DNA from: Trichococcus patagoniensis
GTDB lineage: Bacteria; Bacillota; Bacilli; Lactobacillales; Aerococcaceae
Reading direction: 5' to 3'
Assembly (NCBI RefSeq): GCF_003051085.1
Contig: NZ_QAOM01000005.1
Coordinates: forward strand, 62,001 to 126,000
Length of the DNA stretch: 64,000 nt
A program made the translations under genes and the position numbers. Under the pieces are notes generated by a model, which searched no databases, was not told the DNA's origin, and saw only the letters and a program-made list of their open reading frames with translations. Of this stretch, positions 25,102 to 34,441 are shown piece after piece. Each line of letters opens with the position of its first letter. Within the stretch, counting starts at the first letter, position 1.

Positions 25102-27771
25102 TTATTTAGCGCTCAAAACAGCATCTTTCTGAACTGACATTTTCGCTTTATTCTCTTTGATTGCTACTTGCGCAGCCGCCAAGCGGGCGATCGGCACGCG
25201 GTACGGCGAGCAGGAAACGTAATCCAAGCCGATGCTTGAGAAGAAGGCGATGGATTCGGGATCGCCGCCGTGTTCGCCGCAGACGCCCAGCACCAAGCCG
25301 GGATTGGTTTCGCGGCCCAATTTGGCGGACAATTTGACGAGTTTGCCGATGCCTTTGACGTCCAAGGTATGGAACGGGTTCGGTTTCAGCAAGCCTTTGT
25401 CTTCGTATTCCTGCAGGAACTTGCCGGCGTCGTCGCGGGAGAAGCCGAAGCCCATCTGGGTCATGTCGTTCGTGCCGAAGCTGAAGAAGTCGGCCTCCAT
25501 TGCGATTTCGTCGGAAGTGACGGCCGCGCGCGGGATCTCGATCATGGTTCCGATCAAGTAAGGGATGGTCGCAGCCTTTTCGGAGAAGACCTCCTCGATT
25601 TCCGCAACGATTTCCGCTTTGACGTAGCGCAGTTCATCGACGTCGCAGACCAACGGAATCATGATTTCCGGTGTGATTGTGCTACCGGTCTCTTCGGAAG
25701 CGACGATGGCCCCTTCGATGATGGCGCGCACCTGCATCCGGTAGATTTCCGGGTAAGTGACGGCCAGACGGCATCCGCGGTGGCCAAGCATCGGGTTGAC
25801 TTCGTGGAGCGAATCGATGTGCGCTTCCAAACCAGCCAAGCCGGTTCCCATCGCTTCCGCCAGGGCAACTTTATCTGCATGTGCAGTAGGCAGGAATTCA
25901 TGCAACGGCGGGTCCAACAAGCGGACGGTCATCGGGCGATCCTGCAGCAGGGCGAACATTTCCTGGAAATCCTGGCGCTGCATTCCCAACAATTCTGCCA
26001 GGTACTTTTTGCGTTCGTCCAACGTCCGGGAAAGGATCATCTGGCGGACAACCGGAATCCGATCCTTATGGAAGAACATGTGCTCAGTCCGGCACAGGCC
26101 GACGCCTTCCGCGCCCAGGGCCAATGCCTGCTTGACGTCGGTCGGTGAGTCCGCGTTGGCTTTGACCTGCAGCAGTTTCATTTCGTTGACCCATTCCATG
26201 AAAGTGCTGAATTTGCCGCCCAAAGTCGGGTTCTGTTTGGCGATGGTGCCGGCGTAGACTCTTCCGGTTGCGCCGTCGATCGACAGTAGGTCGCCTTGGT
26301 GCATGGTCACGCCATCGATGACGACGGTTTTGTTCTCTTCATCGATGACAGCTGCAGTACAGCCGGCCACACAGCATTTGCCCAAACCGCGGGCCACGAC
26401 TGCCGCATGCGACGTCATGCCGCCGCGTGCTGTCAGGATGCCTTCGGAACTCATCATGCCGGCCAAATCTTCCGGTGATGTTTCGCGGCGGACCAGGATG
26501 ACCGGCAGGCCGTCCTTTTGTGCTGCTTCGGCATCGGCTGTGGAGAAGTAGATATGGCCGGATGCCGCTCCAGGCGAAGCGCCGAGTCCGGTAGCCAATA
26601 TCGCAGCTTCATCCAAGGCTTTTGTGTCAAAAGTAGGGTGGAGCAATTTGTCCAACTGGCCGGTTTCGATGCGCATCACGGCTTCTTCTTTCGTGATCAG
26701 GCCTTCATCAGCCAAATCCACGGCCACTGCGACGGCTGCGGCTGCTGTGCGTTTCCCGTTGCGGGTCTGCAGCAGGTATAGTTTGCCTTTTTCGATCGTG
26801 AATTCGATGTCCTGCATATCGGCGTAGTGGTCCTCCAGTTTTTCGGCGATGTTCTTGAATTCGTTGTAGACGGCAGGCATCACTTCTTCCAGCGTGTCGA
26901 TGTTCAATGGCGTGCGGATGCCGGCGACGACATCTTCGCCTTGCGCATTCATCAGGAATTCGCCGAACAGTTTTTTCTCTCCGGTCGCCGGGTTGCGCGT
27001 GAAGGCTACGCCGGTACCCGAATCATTGCCGCGGTTTCCGAACACCATGCTTTGGACGGTGACGGCTGTGCCGAGGTTGTGCGAAATATTGTGGATGTCG
27101 CGGTAAAGGATAGCCCTTTCATTGTTCCATGAAGCGAAGACGGCTTGGATGGCTTGCTGCAATTGGTCCAACGGTTCCTGCGGGAAAGTTTCGCCGGTTT
27201 CGCGTTGGTAGACGGCTTTGTATTGCGCGACCAAGGCAGTCAAATCATCCAAACTCAATTGGTTGTCGAACTGGTAATCGTTCTCATTTTTGACAGTATC
27301 CAGGATCGCTTCGAAATGGATGCGTGGCACGGATTTCACGACATCGGCGAACATCTGGATGAAACGGCGGTAGCTGTCGAATGCGAAAGTCGGGTTCTGC
27401 GTCTGTTCAGCCAGACCGGCGACGGATGCATCGTTCAGCCCCAGGTTCAGGATCGTGTCCATCATGCCGGGCATCGAGAAGGCGGCACCGGAACGGACCG
27501 ACACCAGCAACGGGTTGGCAGGGTCATGGAAAGATTTCCCGACCGCGTTTTCCAGGTCGATGAGGGCGGAGTCGATCTGCTGCAGGATCGGAGTCCAAAG
27601 CGTCCGGCCTTCATCAAAATAATGGATGCAGGATTCCGTCGTGATCGTGAATCCTGGAGGGATGGGCAGGCCGAGATTGGTCATCTCGGCGAGGTTGGCG
27701 CCTTTACCCCCCAACAACATCTTTTGTTCTTTTTTGCCTTCTGAAAAACGGTACACCCATTGCTTCGTCAT
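25102..27771 (-). CDS. ppdK: Pyruvate, phosphate dikinase
   Basis: 889 residues, the usual length. It interconverts pyruvate + ATP + Pi and PEP + AMP + PPi in the cytoplasm. Visible features: ATP-grasp start (FSEGKKEQKMLLGGKGANLAEM), nucleotide motif (SVRSGAAFSMPGMMDT), the phospho-His swivelling domain GGMTSHAAVVARG with catalytic His and the neighbouring regulatory Thr, and the PEP-binding barrel with MIEIPRAA and a catalytic Cys in VLGVCGEHGGDP near the C-terminus. Third gene of the ccpN-ppsR-ppdK operon, 24 bp after ppsR. AGGAGG before ATG 27771. Confidence 0.97.
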   Translation of the reverse strand: MTKQWVYRFSEGKKEQKMLLGGKGANLAEMTNLGLPIPPGFTITTESCIHYFDEGRTLWTPILQQIDSALIDLENAVGKSFHDPANPLLVSVRSGAAFSMPGMMDTILNLGLNDASVAGLAEQTQNPTFAFDSYRRFIQMFADVVKSVPRIHFEAILDTVKNENDYQFDNQLSLDDLTALVAQYKAVYQRETGETFPQEPLDQLQQAIQAVFASWNNERAILYRDIHNISHNLGTAVTVQSMVFGNRGNDSGTGVAFTRNPATGEKKLFGEFLMNAQGEDVVAGIRTPLNIDTLEEVMPAVYNEFKNIAEKLEDHYADMQDIEFTIEKGKLYLLQTRNGKRTAAAAVAVAVDLADEGLITKEEAVMRIETGQLDKLLHPTFDTKALDEAAILATGLGASPGAASGHIYFSTADAEAAQKDGLPVILVRRETSPEDLAGMMSSEGILTARGGMTSHAAVVARGLGKCCVAGCTAAVIDEENKTVVIDGVTMHQGDLLSIDGATGRVYAGTIAKQNPTLGGKFSTFMEWVNEMKLLQVKANADSPTDVKQALALGAEGVGLCRTEHMFFHKDRIPVVRQMILSRTLDERKKYLAELLGMQRQDFQEMFALLQDRPMTVRLLDPPLHEFLPTAHADKVALAEAMGTGLAGLEAHIDSLHEVNPMLGHRGCRLAVTYPEIYRMQVRAIIEGAIVASEETGSTITPEIMIPLVCDVDELRYVKAEIVAEIEEVFSEKAATIPYLIGTMIEIPRAAVTSDEIAMEADFFSFGTNDMTQMGFGFSRDDAGKFLQEYEDKGLLKPNPFHTLDVKGIGKLVKLSAKLGRETNPGLVLGVCGEHGGDPESIAFFSSIGLDYVSCSPYRVPIARLAAAQVAIKENKAKMSVQKDAVLSAK

Positions 27772-27795
27772 ATACTTTTCCTCCTTGTGGTTGGT

Positions 27796-28623
27796 CTATA
27801 GTTGCTTGCGGTTGATATTCATGACATCCATGTAGTGCAGAATATGGTCAGCGGTTTCTTCGATCGCTTTGTTCGAGACATCGATGATTTCGCAGCCGAT
27901 CTGTTTCATGATCTGGTCTGCGTATTCGAGTTCCTCAAGGATGCGCTCCATGCCGGCGTAGCTGGCGGATGGCGGCAGTCCCAGCGTTTTCAGGCGCTCT
28001 TTGCGGACTTCGTTGAGTTTCTTCGGCGAATTGACGAGGCCGATGATCCGTTCCGGCGCGATCGAGAAAATCTCTTTCGGCGGCTTCGATTCCGGAAAGA
28101 GCGGGATGTTTGCGACTTTCACGTTTTTGTTCGCCAGATAGATCGACAGCGGCGTCTTCGAGGTGCGGGACACGCCGATCAAAATGATGTCGGCTTTTTC
28201 GATGCCGCGCGGATCGCGTCCGTCGTCATATTTCACGGAAAACTCGATGGCCTCGACGCGGTTGAAATAGTCCGCATTGAGTTGGCGGTTGATGCCCGGT
28301 TTTTCCTTGGCCGGAAGTTGGAACAGTTGCCCCAAACCGGTCAGGATCGGACTGTAGATGTCGACGCCGATCAAGCCGGCTTTTTCGATCCGGTCCTTCA
28401 TGTAATCGGCCATTTCCTTTTTCACGAAGGTGTAGAAAATCATCGCATGGTCGTCATCGGCCGCTTTTGCGCAGATTTCGTCGATTTCCTCGGTCGTCTG
28501 CACGTAGGAATATTTCTTCAATTGGTAATTTTCCGTCTCGAATTGGAAGAGGGCGGAACGGATCACCACATCAGCTGTCTCACCGATGGAATCGGATACT
28601 AAGTAAATCGCATTAAGGTCCAT
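27796..28623 (-). CDS. ppsR: Pyruvate, phosphate dikinase regulatory protein (DUF299 kinase/pyrophosphorylase)
   Basis: 275 residues of the PpsR/DUF299 family, a bifunctional enzyme that inactivates PPDK by ADP-dependent phosphorylation of the active-site Thr and reactivates it with Pi. Visible: N-terminal YLVSDSIGETAD, a P-loop-like GVSRTSKTPLS (about residue 150) and the KVANIPLFPESKPP region. The in-frame GTG at 28629 has only 5 bases after AGGAGG, so the ATG at 28623 is taken here; either is possible. Its place between the regulator and ppdK supports the assignment. Confidence 0.93.
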   Translation of the reverse strand: MDLNAIYLVSDSIGETADVVIRSALFQFETENYQLKKYSYVQTTEEIDEICAKAADDDHAMIFYTFVKKEMADYMKDRIEKAGLIGVDIYSPILTGLGQLFQLPAKEKPGINRQLNADYFNRVEAIEFSVKYDDGRDPRGIEKADIILIGVSRTSKTPLSIYLANKNVKVANIPLFPESKPPKEIFSIAPERIIGLVNSPKKLNEVRKERLKTLGLPPSASYAGMERILEELEYADQIMKQIGCEIIDVSNKAIEETADHILHYMDVMNINRKQL

Positions 28624-28638
28624 TTGCACACTTTCCTC

Positions 28639-29274
28639 CTAAAGGTCTTTGTTGAATATATCAAGCAATAATCTGCTGGCGGTCGATTTTGAAAATTTTC
28701 CGATGACCTCTTTTTTTCCGGTTTCTTCATACACGGAACGGGAAAGGACTGGTAAACTGTCGACGCGATGGGTAACGAGCAATTTGGTGGCATCGACAAC
28801 GAACGTGTCGCTGAAGACGGTATACAGATTCGGCATCTTCGTCATGACCATTCCGACCGGGATGGCATTCAGATCGGAATCGCCCAAAGCGCTCTTAAGC
28901 AAGTCCTTGCGGGAAACGATCCCAAGTATTTCCCGGTTGTCTGTGACATAAAGGGAACCACAATCCTCCAGGAAAAGCTGGATGATGGCATCCTGGATGC
29001 TCGTTTCTTTGGTGAGATTGACCGAGATGGCCATCACCTTTTCGACTTTTTGTTTGGCAATCTGTTCGACCAGCACAGAGTTGGTGTGCTCCTCGTTGAT
29101 CAGATAGCCGACTTTCGGTTTGGCAAGCAGGATGCCACTCATCGTCAGCAACGAGAAGTCCGGGCGCAGTGTCGCCCGCGCAAACCCTAGTATGAAGGCA
29201 ATCTTTTCACCGGAAATCGGCTGCTGTTTCTTGACGATTTCGATGATCTGTTTTTGCCTGTCGGTGAGTTCCAT
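28639..29274 (-). CDS. ccpN: CcpN-like transcriptional repressor (HTH plus CBS domains)
   Basis: 211 residues: an N-terminal winged-helix DNA-binding domain (TDRQKQIIEIVKKQQPISGEKIAFILGFARATLRPDFSLL, 4-43) and two CBS domains (about 75-205). In Bacillus subtilis CcpN represses gluconeogenic genes during glycolysis and sits directly upstream of the PpsR homologue yqfL, the same order as here. A CcpN box overlaps its own promoter, suggesting autoregulation of the operon including ppdK. Binding of adenine nucleotides by the CBS pair is known for the family. Confidence 0.9.
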   Translation of the reverse strand: MELTDRQKQIIEIVKKQQPISGEKIAFILGFARATLRPDFSLLTMSGILLAKPKVGYLINEEHTNSVLVEQIAKQKVEKVMAISVNLTKETSIQDAIIQLFLEDCGSLYVTDNREILGIVSRKDLLKSALGDSDLNAIPVGMVMTKMPNLYTVFSDTFVVDATKLLVTHRVDSLPVLSRSVYEETGKKEVIGKFSKSTASRLLLDIFNKDL

Positions 29275-29314
29275 TTTTCCACCTCAATTCTTAATGTGAT
29301 GTGCTAATGAGTAT

Positions 29315-29343
29315 ATAGTATGTCACATTGAAGACGTTGTCAA
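29315..29343 (-). promoter_or_regulatory. Promoter of ccpN-ppsR-ppdK with CcpN box
   Basis: On the minus strand TTGACA (29343-29338), 17-bp spacer and TACTAT (29320-29315). TGTGACATACT at 29328-29318 matches the CcpN consensus TRTGHYATAYW at all 11 positions and covers the -10 edge and spacer. Confidence 0.75.
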
Positions 29344-29435
29344 CACAAAGTGACATCTTTTTCACAGTAATGTTCCAAGTGCTGAGAGCGGTGGGGCCGA
29401 AGCAAGTGGAAATATAGCTGTGGAAGGTGAAATTC

Positions 29436-29570
29436 CCGAATGCAAGACGGGTATCCGATAAATTTGTATCAGCAGGGAGCGAAAGCCCCGAATGTTGGAG
29501 GAGCATTCGGGAATATGAGCCTTGCCGCAGAATAAATACGCGAATGCGACTGGCTTATTCGGGAATTGGG
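29436..29570. repeat. Tandem palindrome array C (three units, 52-bp period)
   Basis: Units start at 29436, 29488 and 29540. The middle one is the clearest, CCCGAATG-TTGGAGGA-GCATTCGGG. The outer two keep the CGAATG start and a partly complementary end (GTATCCGA; TTATTCGGG). Linkers are related but diverged. It occupies the gap between ccpN and the helicase gene. Confidence 0.75.
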
Positions 29571-29703
29571 CAACACAGGCCATTAGGATAGCAGAGCGCA
29601 TGTCCCAAAAGCATCCGGCACCATTTCCGACAACTCCAGCGCCAATTTTGTGGCATCAAGCACCTTGCTCTATGGTAAAATAGCAGAGACTAGATATGTG
29701 AGG

Positions 29704-32700
29704 ATGTGGCTGGATATGTACGAAGTGGGCTTCGATATACAAGATATTTATGATATGACATATAGCGATGTGACGTACAGCAAAGGGAAACACTTGTACG
29801 AGAGCGGAGCGTTGCGGGGATTTGTCTCGGACCATTCTCACCAAAATTTCAAGGCCGACATCAAAGGCACGAAAAAATATGAAGTCGAAGTTTATCTGGA
29901 TGAAGATGGCGATGTGGACGATTATTACTGCACCTGCCCGGCTTTCGAAAACTATGATGGGCCCTGCAAACATGTAGTCGCGTTCCTGATGACGATACTC
30001 AAATCTTCATCGGGTTTTACGGACGACGGGAAACCATTCAGCGGGTCAGGAACGACGGGCAATAAAGCAAACAGCCCGTCCCGGAAAAAGTACGATACCG
30101 AACAGACGAAACACTTGCTCGATGTGCTCCAGTTCGAATTGCTTCAGGAAAATGATCTGATCGAGCGGACCCCGATTCAGGTGGAGTATACGCTTTTCAT
30201 GGTCGATTACAGCTATTCCAAACGCTACAGCCTGCGGATGCGGATAGGCTCCGGGAACTTTTATACGCTCAAGGACTGCGAGCAAGTCATCGATGATATG
30301 CTGAAAGGGAATACGATCCCTTTCGGAAAGAAGTTCACATTTTCTGCGGACAAATACGCATTATCCCCGGAAGATCGCGCCATTTTCCTGACGTTGAAAC
30401 AGGTCATCGATACCGCGGCCGTCTCCAGGTACCATTACCCGACGGCAGAGGAGCGGAAAGAAATCGTCTTTCCGCCGAGCATGGTGAAGGAGCTGATGGA
30501 GCGCTTGGCGCAACGACCATTTGTCACGGTCAAAACCAATTCCTATCAGACCAGCGGACAAAGGCTGACGCCTGAACATTTGATCCCGGATTCCGCTAAG
30601 CTTCCGATCAGTTTCGTGTTGAGCGAATTGCCGGATGGGGGCCTTCTTTTCGATGAAACAACGGATCCGGCGGAGAACAGTCTGTTTTTCGACGAGGCGG
30701 ACATCCTCATGGTCGACGACCGTTTCTATTTTTTGAAGTCAAGCATGAAGGAACGCCTGCTCAGTCTTTACGAAGCGCTTGCCGATTCCGGTCATAATGG
30801 GCTGCATATACCCCCGGAAGCGGCGGGGGACTTCCTGGCGATCGCCATTCCGGCTTTGCAGAAGGTTGCAACGATAACGCTGGAGGAATCCGTTCGGGAA
30901 ACTTACCAACAATTTCCTTTGAAGACTGAACTCTATCTGGATTGGAAAAAGGATAGGCTGATCATGGAATTGTTTTTCAATTACGGGGAAACGAAGATTG
31001 ATGCCGCAAAAGAGGCTGCGGTCCACAAAGATTTAGCCCCGGATACGGTCATCAGGGATCGGATCGCCGAAAGCATCTTAATCCAAAAGTTGACTGAAAC
31101 AAGCAATGATGCCTTCATTTATAATGAAGCCCTCTATTTGGCGGATTTGGATGACATCATGTCTTTCCTTTACGAAGGCTTGGAGAAACTCTCTCCGCAC
31201 TGCGAAATATTCATGACCCCAGCCGTCGAGAACCTCCTTTACCAACCAGTGCGGCCGCCGAAAGTCGCCATCGAAGTCAACAATCAGTCGCGGCTTTTGG
31301 ATGTGACCTTCAGCACGGAGGACATCAATGTGGAGGACCTGAAACAGATGGTCCTTCAGATTGCGCAGAACAAGTCGTATCATCGCTTGTCCAACGGCAA
31401 AATTGTCGATCTGCGCCAAAAGGAAATCAAGGAACTGACCGATGCGGTCGTGCAGTTGGATGTGCCGCTGAAGAGTCTGCAGAAGGAAATGTCCTTGCCG
31501 CTCTATAAAGCTTTCGGAGTCGATACGGCTGCGGGGATCGTACATCAGGATGAGGATTTCATGACGCTCATAAACCGGATGGAGAAGCCCGAAAAGATCG
31601 AATTCGACTTGCCTGAGGATGTGACGGCGACTTTGCGTCCTTACCAGGAAACAGGCTTCAAATGGCTGAAGGGGCTTGATCATTACGGCTTCGGCGGGAT
31701 CCTTGCGGACGATATGGGGCTCGGCAAGACGCTGCAGGTCATCAGTTTCATCGCCGGTTCGCTCGGGGAGGGCGACAGTAAACCTTATTTGGTCATCTGT
31801 CCTTCGAGCGTGCTCTATAATTGGCAAAAGGAATTCAAACAGTTCGCGCCTACGATCCGAACGCAGCTCATCACCGGCAACAAGAACGAAAGAAGAGGCT
31901 GCATCGCAGACGCGCAGGCCGAGCAGACGCCGGTCTGGATCACTTCCTATCCGCTGCTGCAGCGCGATGAGGACCTTTATGAAGGCTTGGCTTTCCGGAC
32001 CGTCATTTTGGATGAAGCCCAGAGCGTCAAGAATGCCACCGCGAAGACGACGAAAGCCGCATCCGCGCTTATCGCCAACAACAAGATCGCTTTGAGCGGA
32101 ACGCCTATCGAAAATGCCCTGTCCGAACTGTACACCATCTTCAGCATTGCGCAGCCCGGCCTTTTCGGAACAAGAACGGACTTCAAGAATATGGAACCGG
32201 CGCAAATCGCCAAGAAAGTCAAACCGTTCATCCTGCGCAGGCTGAAATCGGATGTGCTGAAGGATCTGCCGGCGAAGATCGAATCGATCGCTTACATCGA
32301 AATGACGGAAAAACAAAAGACCGTCTATCTGTCGCAGCTGCAGCTGATGCGCAGCGAAACAAAAGAGATGCTGGATGCGGATACGCTGAACGAAAACCGG
32401 ATCAAAATCCTCGCCGGGCTGACGCGCCTGCGCCAAATCTGTTGCGACCCTGCCTTGGTCCTGCCCGACTATGACGGCGGTTCCGGCAAACTCGACCGGC
32501 TGATGGAGTATCTGGCCGAAGCCAAAGAGAACGGCAAGCGGGTCGTCCTGTTCTCCCAGTTCACGCAAATGCTGGCCATCATCCGTGAAAAGCTGGATCA
32601 GTTGGATGCGGCCTACTTCTATCTCGATGGCAAGACGCCGAATCAGGATCGGTTGACTTTGACGACCCGCTTCAATGAAGGCGAGAAGGATCTTTTCCTG

Positions 32701-32994
32701 ATTTCACTGAAAGCGGGCGGGACCGGCCTGAACTTGACCGGCGGGGATACCGTCATCCTCTACGACTCCTGGTGGAATCCGGCCGTCGAAAGCCAGGCGA
32801 CCGACCGCGTGCACCGTTTCGGCCAGAAGAAGGTCGTCCAGGTCATCCGCCTGATTGCGACTGGCACAATCGAGGAACGGATCAACGAATTGCAGGAACT
32901 GAAACGCGAAATGATCGATTCGGTCATCCAGGCAGGCGGCCAATCAGTGACCTCCTTGACGAAGGAAGAATTGATGCAGCTGCTGGAAATGTAA
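29704..32994 (+). CDS. SWIM zinc-finger SNF2-family helicase
   Basis: About 1,096 residues. An N-terminal SWIM zinc finger (CTCPAFENYDGPCKHVVAF) and a long helicase-associated region are followed by the SNF2 ATPase in the C-terminal 450 residues: DDMGLGKTLQ (Walker A), DEAQ (Walker B), SGTPIEN, and motifs V/VI (LKAGGTGLNLTGG, ATDRVHRFGQ). It is a predicted ATP-dependent DNA translocase or RapA-like remodeller; the substrate is unknown. The start is uncertain: the frame opens at a GTG at 29650 that overlaps a TATGGTAAAAT promoter-like element, and ATGs at 29704 and 29716 are both plausible after GTGAGG. Confidence 0.9.
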   Translation: MWLDMYEVGFDIQDIYDMTYSDVTYSKGKHLYESGALRGFVSDHSHQNFKADIKGTKKYEVEVYLDEDGDVDDYYCTCPAFENYDGPCKHVVAFLMTILKSSSGFTDDGKPFSGSGTTGNKANSPSRKKYDTEQTKHLLDVLQFELLQENDLIERTPIQVEYTLFMVDYSYSKRYSLRMRIGSGNFYTLKDCEQVIDDMLKGNTIPFGKKFTFSADKYALSPEDRAIFLTLKQVIDTAAVSRYHYPTAEERKEIVFPPSMVKELMERLAQRPFVTVKTNSYQTSGQRLTPEHLIPDSAKLPISFVLSELPDGGLLFDETTDPAENSLFFDEADILMVDDRFYFLKSSMKERLLSLYEALADSGHNGLHIPPEAAGDFLAIAIPALQKVATITLEESVRETYQQFPLKTELYLDWKKDRLIMELFFNYGETKIDAAKEAAVHKDLAPDTVIRDRIAESILIQKLTETSNDAFIYNEALYLADLDDIMSFLYEGLEKLSPHCEIFMTPAVENLLYQPVRPPKVAIEVNNQSRLLDVTFSTEDINVEDLKQMVLQIAQNKSYHRLSNGKIVDLRQKEIKELTDAVVQLDVPLKSLQKEMSLPLYKAFGVDTAAGIVHQDEDFMTLINRMEKPEKIEFDLPEDVTATLRPYQETGFKWLKGLDHYGFGGILADDMGLGKTLQVISFIAGSLGEGDSKPYLVICPSSVLYNWQKEFKQFAPTIRTQLITGNKNERRGCIADAQAEQTPVWITSYPLLQRDEDLYEGLAFRTVILDEAQSVKNATAKTTKAASALIANNKIALSGTPIENALSELYTIFSIAQPGLFGTRTDFKNMEPAQIAKKVKPFILRRLKSDVLKDLPAKIESIAYIEMTEKQKTVYLSQLQLMRSETKEMLDADTLNENRIKILAGLTRLRQICCDPALVLPDYDGGSGKLDRLMEYLAEAKENGKRVVLFSQFTQMLAIIREKLDQLDAAYFYLDGKTPNQDRLTLTTRFNEGEKDLFLISLKAGGTGLNLTGGDTVILYDSWWNPAVESQATDRVHRFGQKKVVQVIRLIATGTIEERINELQELKREMIDSVIQAGGQSVTSLTKEELMQLLEM

Positions 32995-33074
32995 TGGTTG
33001 TTTTTGTTGAATCGGTGAAGTTGTTGCCGATGTCTGCAACAAAATAAATGGTCTGAAAAGGAAGGGGAATCTTG

Positions 33075-33860
33075 ATGACGGCTACACCAAATCCGGAAAT
33101 GGATTTTGAATTATACATGGATACAGCGGTCCTGGCCGGGAAAATCATGCTGGAAAGCAACGCAGAAACGTACCGTGTCGAGGATACGGTGACGCGCATC
33201 CTGAAGAAGACCGGGCTGGAGATGACCGAAGCGTTGGCTTTGACCACCGGGCTCGTCGCTACGCTCGACAGTCCGAATATGCACGCGATCACGGTCGTTA
33301 AACGGATCACGGAACGCACGACGAATTTGAACCGTGTTTCCCGCGTCAATGCCGTTTCGCGGAATTTCGTCGAAGACAGATTGACGATCCAAGAGGCTTA
33401 CGATGCGCTGCAGAACATCGACGAAATCCAATACAGCGGACGCCAAAAGAGTTTTGCACTGATCGGCTTCATCCAAATGTTCATCTTTTTGATGGGCGGC
33501 ACTTTCTATGACTTTTTGGCGATGATCCCGGTCAGCGCCGCAGTTTCTTTTGTCCTGCACATCGCGGCCAAATGGAAGATCCGCCCGTTCATCCAGAACA
33601 TGGTCTCCAGTTTTGTGATCGCCGTGTTGACGGCCATTTTGTCCGAACTATTAACGTTTCCGATCCAGCCGGATACAATCATCATTAGTGCCATCATGCC
33701 CTTATTGCCCGGTACCGTGCTGACGAACGGCATCCGTGACACTTTCCGCGGGGATTACATGTCAGGAGCGGCCAAAATATTGGAGGCCTTTGTGATCGCG
33801 GTATTCATCGCAATCGGCATCGGTGCCGGTTTGGTCGTCGGCGGGGAGGTGATCCGATGA
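33075..33860 (+). CDS. Threonine/serine exporter, ThrE N-terminal half (DUF1212)
   Basis: 261 residues: a soluble N-terminal domain (residues 10-110, with AGKIMLESNAETYRVEDTVTRI) and five hydrophobic helices to the end. This is the DUF1212 half of the split ThrE exporter family; the second half follows with an ATGA overlap at 33857. ATG at 33075 with AAGGGGAA; the TTG directly before it is in frame but less likely. Threonine/serine efflux is known for the fused Corynebacterium protein; the substrate here is inferred. Confidence 0.88.
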   Translation: MTATPNPEMDFELYMDTAVLAGKIMLESNAETYRVEDTVTRILKKTGLEMTEALALTTGLVATLDSPNMHAITVVKRITERTTNLNRVSRVNAVSRNFVEDRLTIQEAYDALQNIDEIQYSGRQKSFALIGFIQMFIFLMGGTFYDFLAMIPVSAAVSFVLHIAAKWKIRPFIQNMVSSFVIAVLTAILSELLTFPIQPDTIIISAIMPLLPGTVLTNGIRDTFRGDYMSGAAKILEAFVIAVFIAIGIGAGLVVGGEVIR

Positions 33861-34321
33861 CTCTGTTCACTATCATTGTGGAAATGATCGTTGCTTTTGT
33901 GGCCGTCTATTTTATCGCCATCACCTTGGAAGCTCCGAAACGGACGTTGCGCTACAGCGCTTTGGGCGGGGCTTTAGGCTGGGGCGTCTACCTTGTCGGT
34001 TTGTCTTTTTTGGACATCGTGGGAGCCACTTTTATGGCGAGCCTGTTCATCGCTTGGATCGCGCACCTGTTCGCGCGATATTTGAAAACGCCGGTGACGA
34101 TCTATTTCATTCCGGCCTTCATCGCCTTGGTTCCCGGAGCCGGCGTTTATCAATCGGTCTATTCCTTCATCAACAAAGAGTATGCATTGGCGCAGCAACA
34201 TCTGATCCTGACATTGCAGATATCAGGAGCTATCGCACTGGCGATCTTCATTGTGGACAGCCTTTTCGGGCTCATGACCAGGATTAAGGCTTCAAAGGAA
34301 AAGAATAGCCCGGCCAAATAG
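33857..34321 (+). CDS. Threonine/serine exporter, ThrE C-terminal half (DUF3815)
   Basis: 154 residues, almost all membrane-embedded (four to five helices), with the family motif ITIYFIPAFIALVPGAGVYQ-like region (here VTIYFIPAFIALVPGAGVY). It is translationally coupled to the preceding half by ATGA and expected to form one transporter with it in the cytoplasmic membrane. It ends in a short basic tail. Confidence 0.88.
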   Translation: MTLFTIIVEMIVAFVAVYFIAITLEAPKRTLRYSALGGALGWGVYLVGLSFLDIVGATFMASLFIAWIAHLFARYLKTPVTIYFIPAFIALVPGAGVYQSVYSFINKEYALAQQHLILTLQISGAIALAIFIVDSLFGLMTRIKASKEKNSPAK

Positions 34322-34441
34322 TGTTTGCGAGGTGCGGGCAAGCGGGTGGACGGCTTTCCACGACACAGAGTTGTAAACTGGATTTAACATAGCCGTATCG
34401 GAAATATGCTAAACTTGTATCATTCAGAAGGGGGCTACTGC

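Noticed and set aside
31078-32568. Antisense frame of 496 codons opposite the SNF2 helicase
   Set aside because: Composition typical of an antisense shadow (rich in Arg, Gln, Phe); the plus strand has unmistakable helicase motifs.
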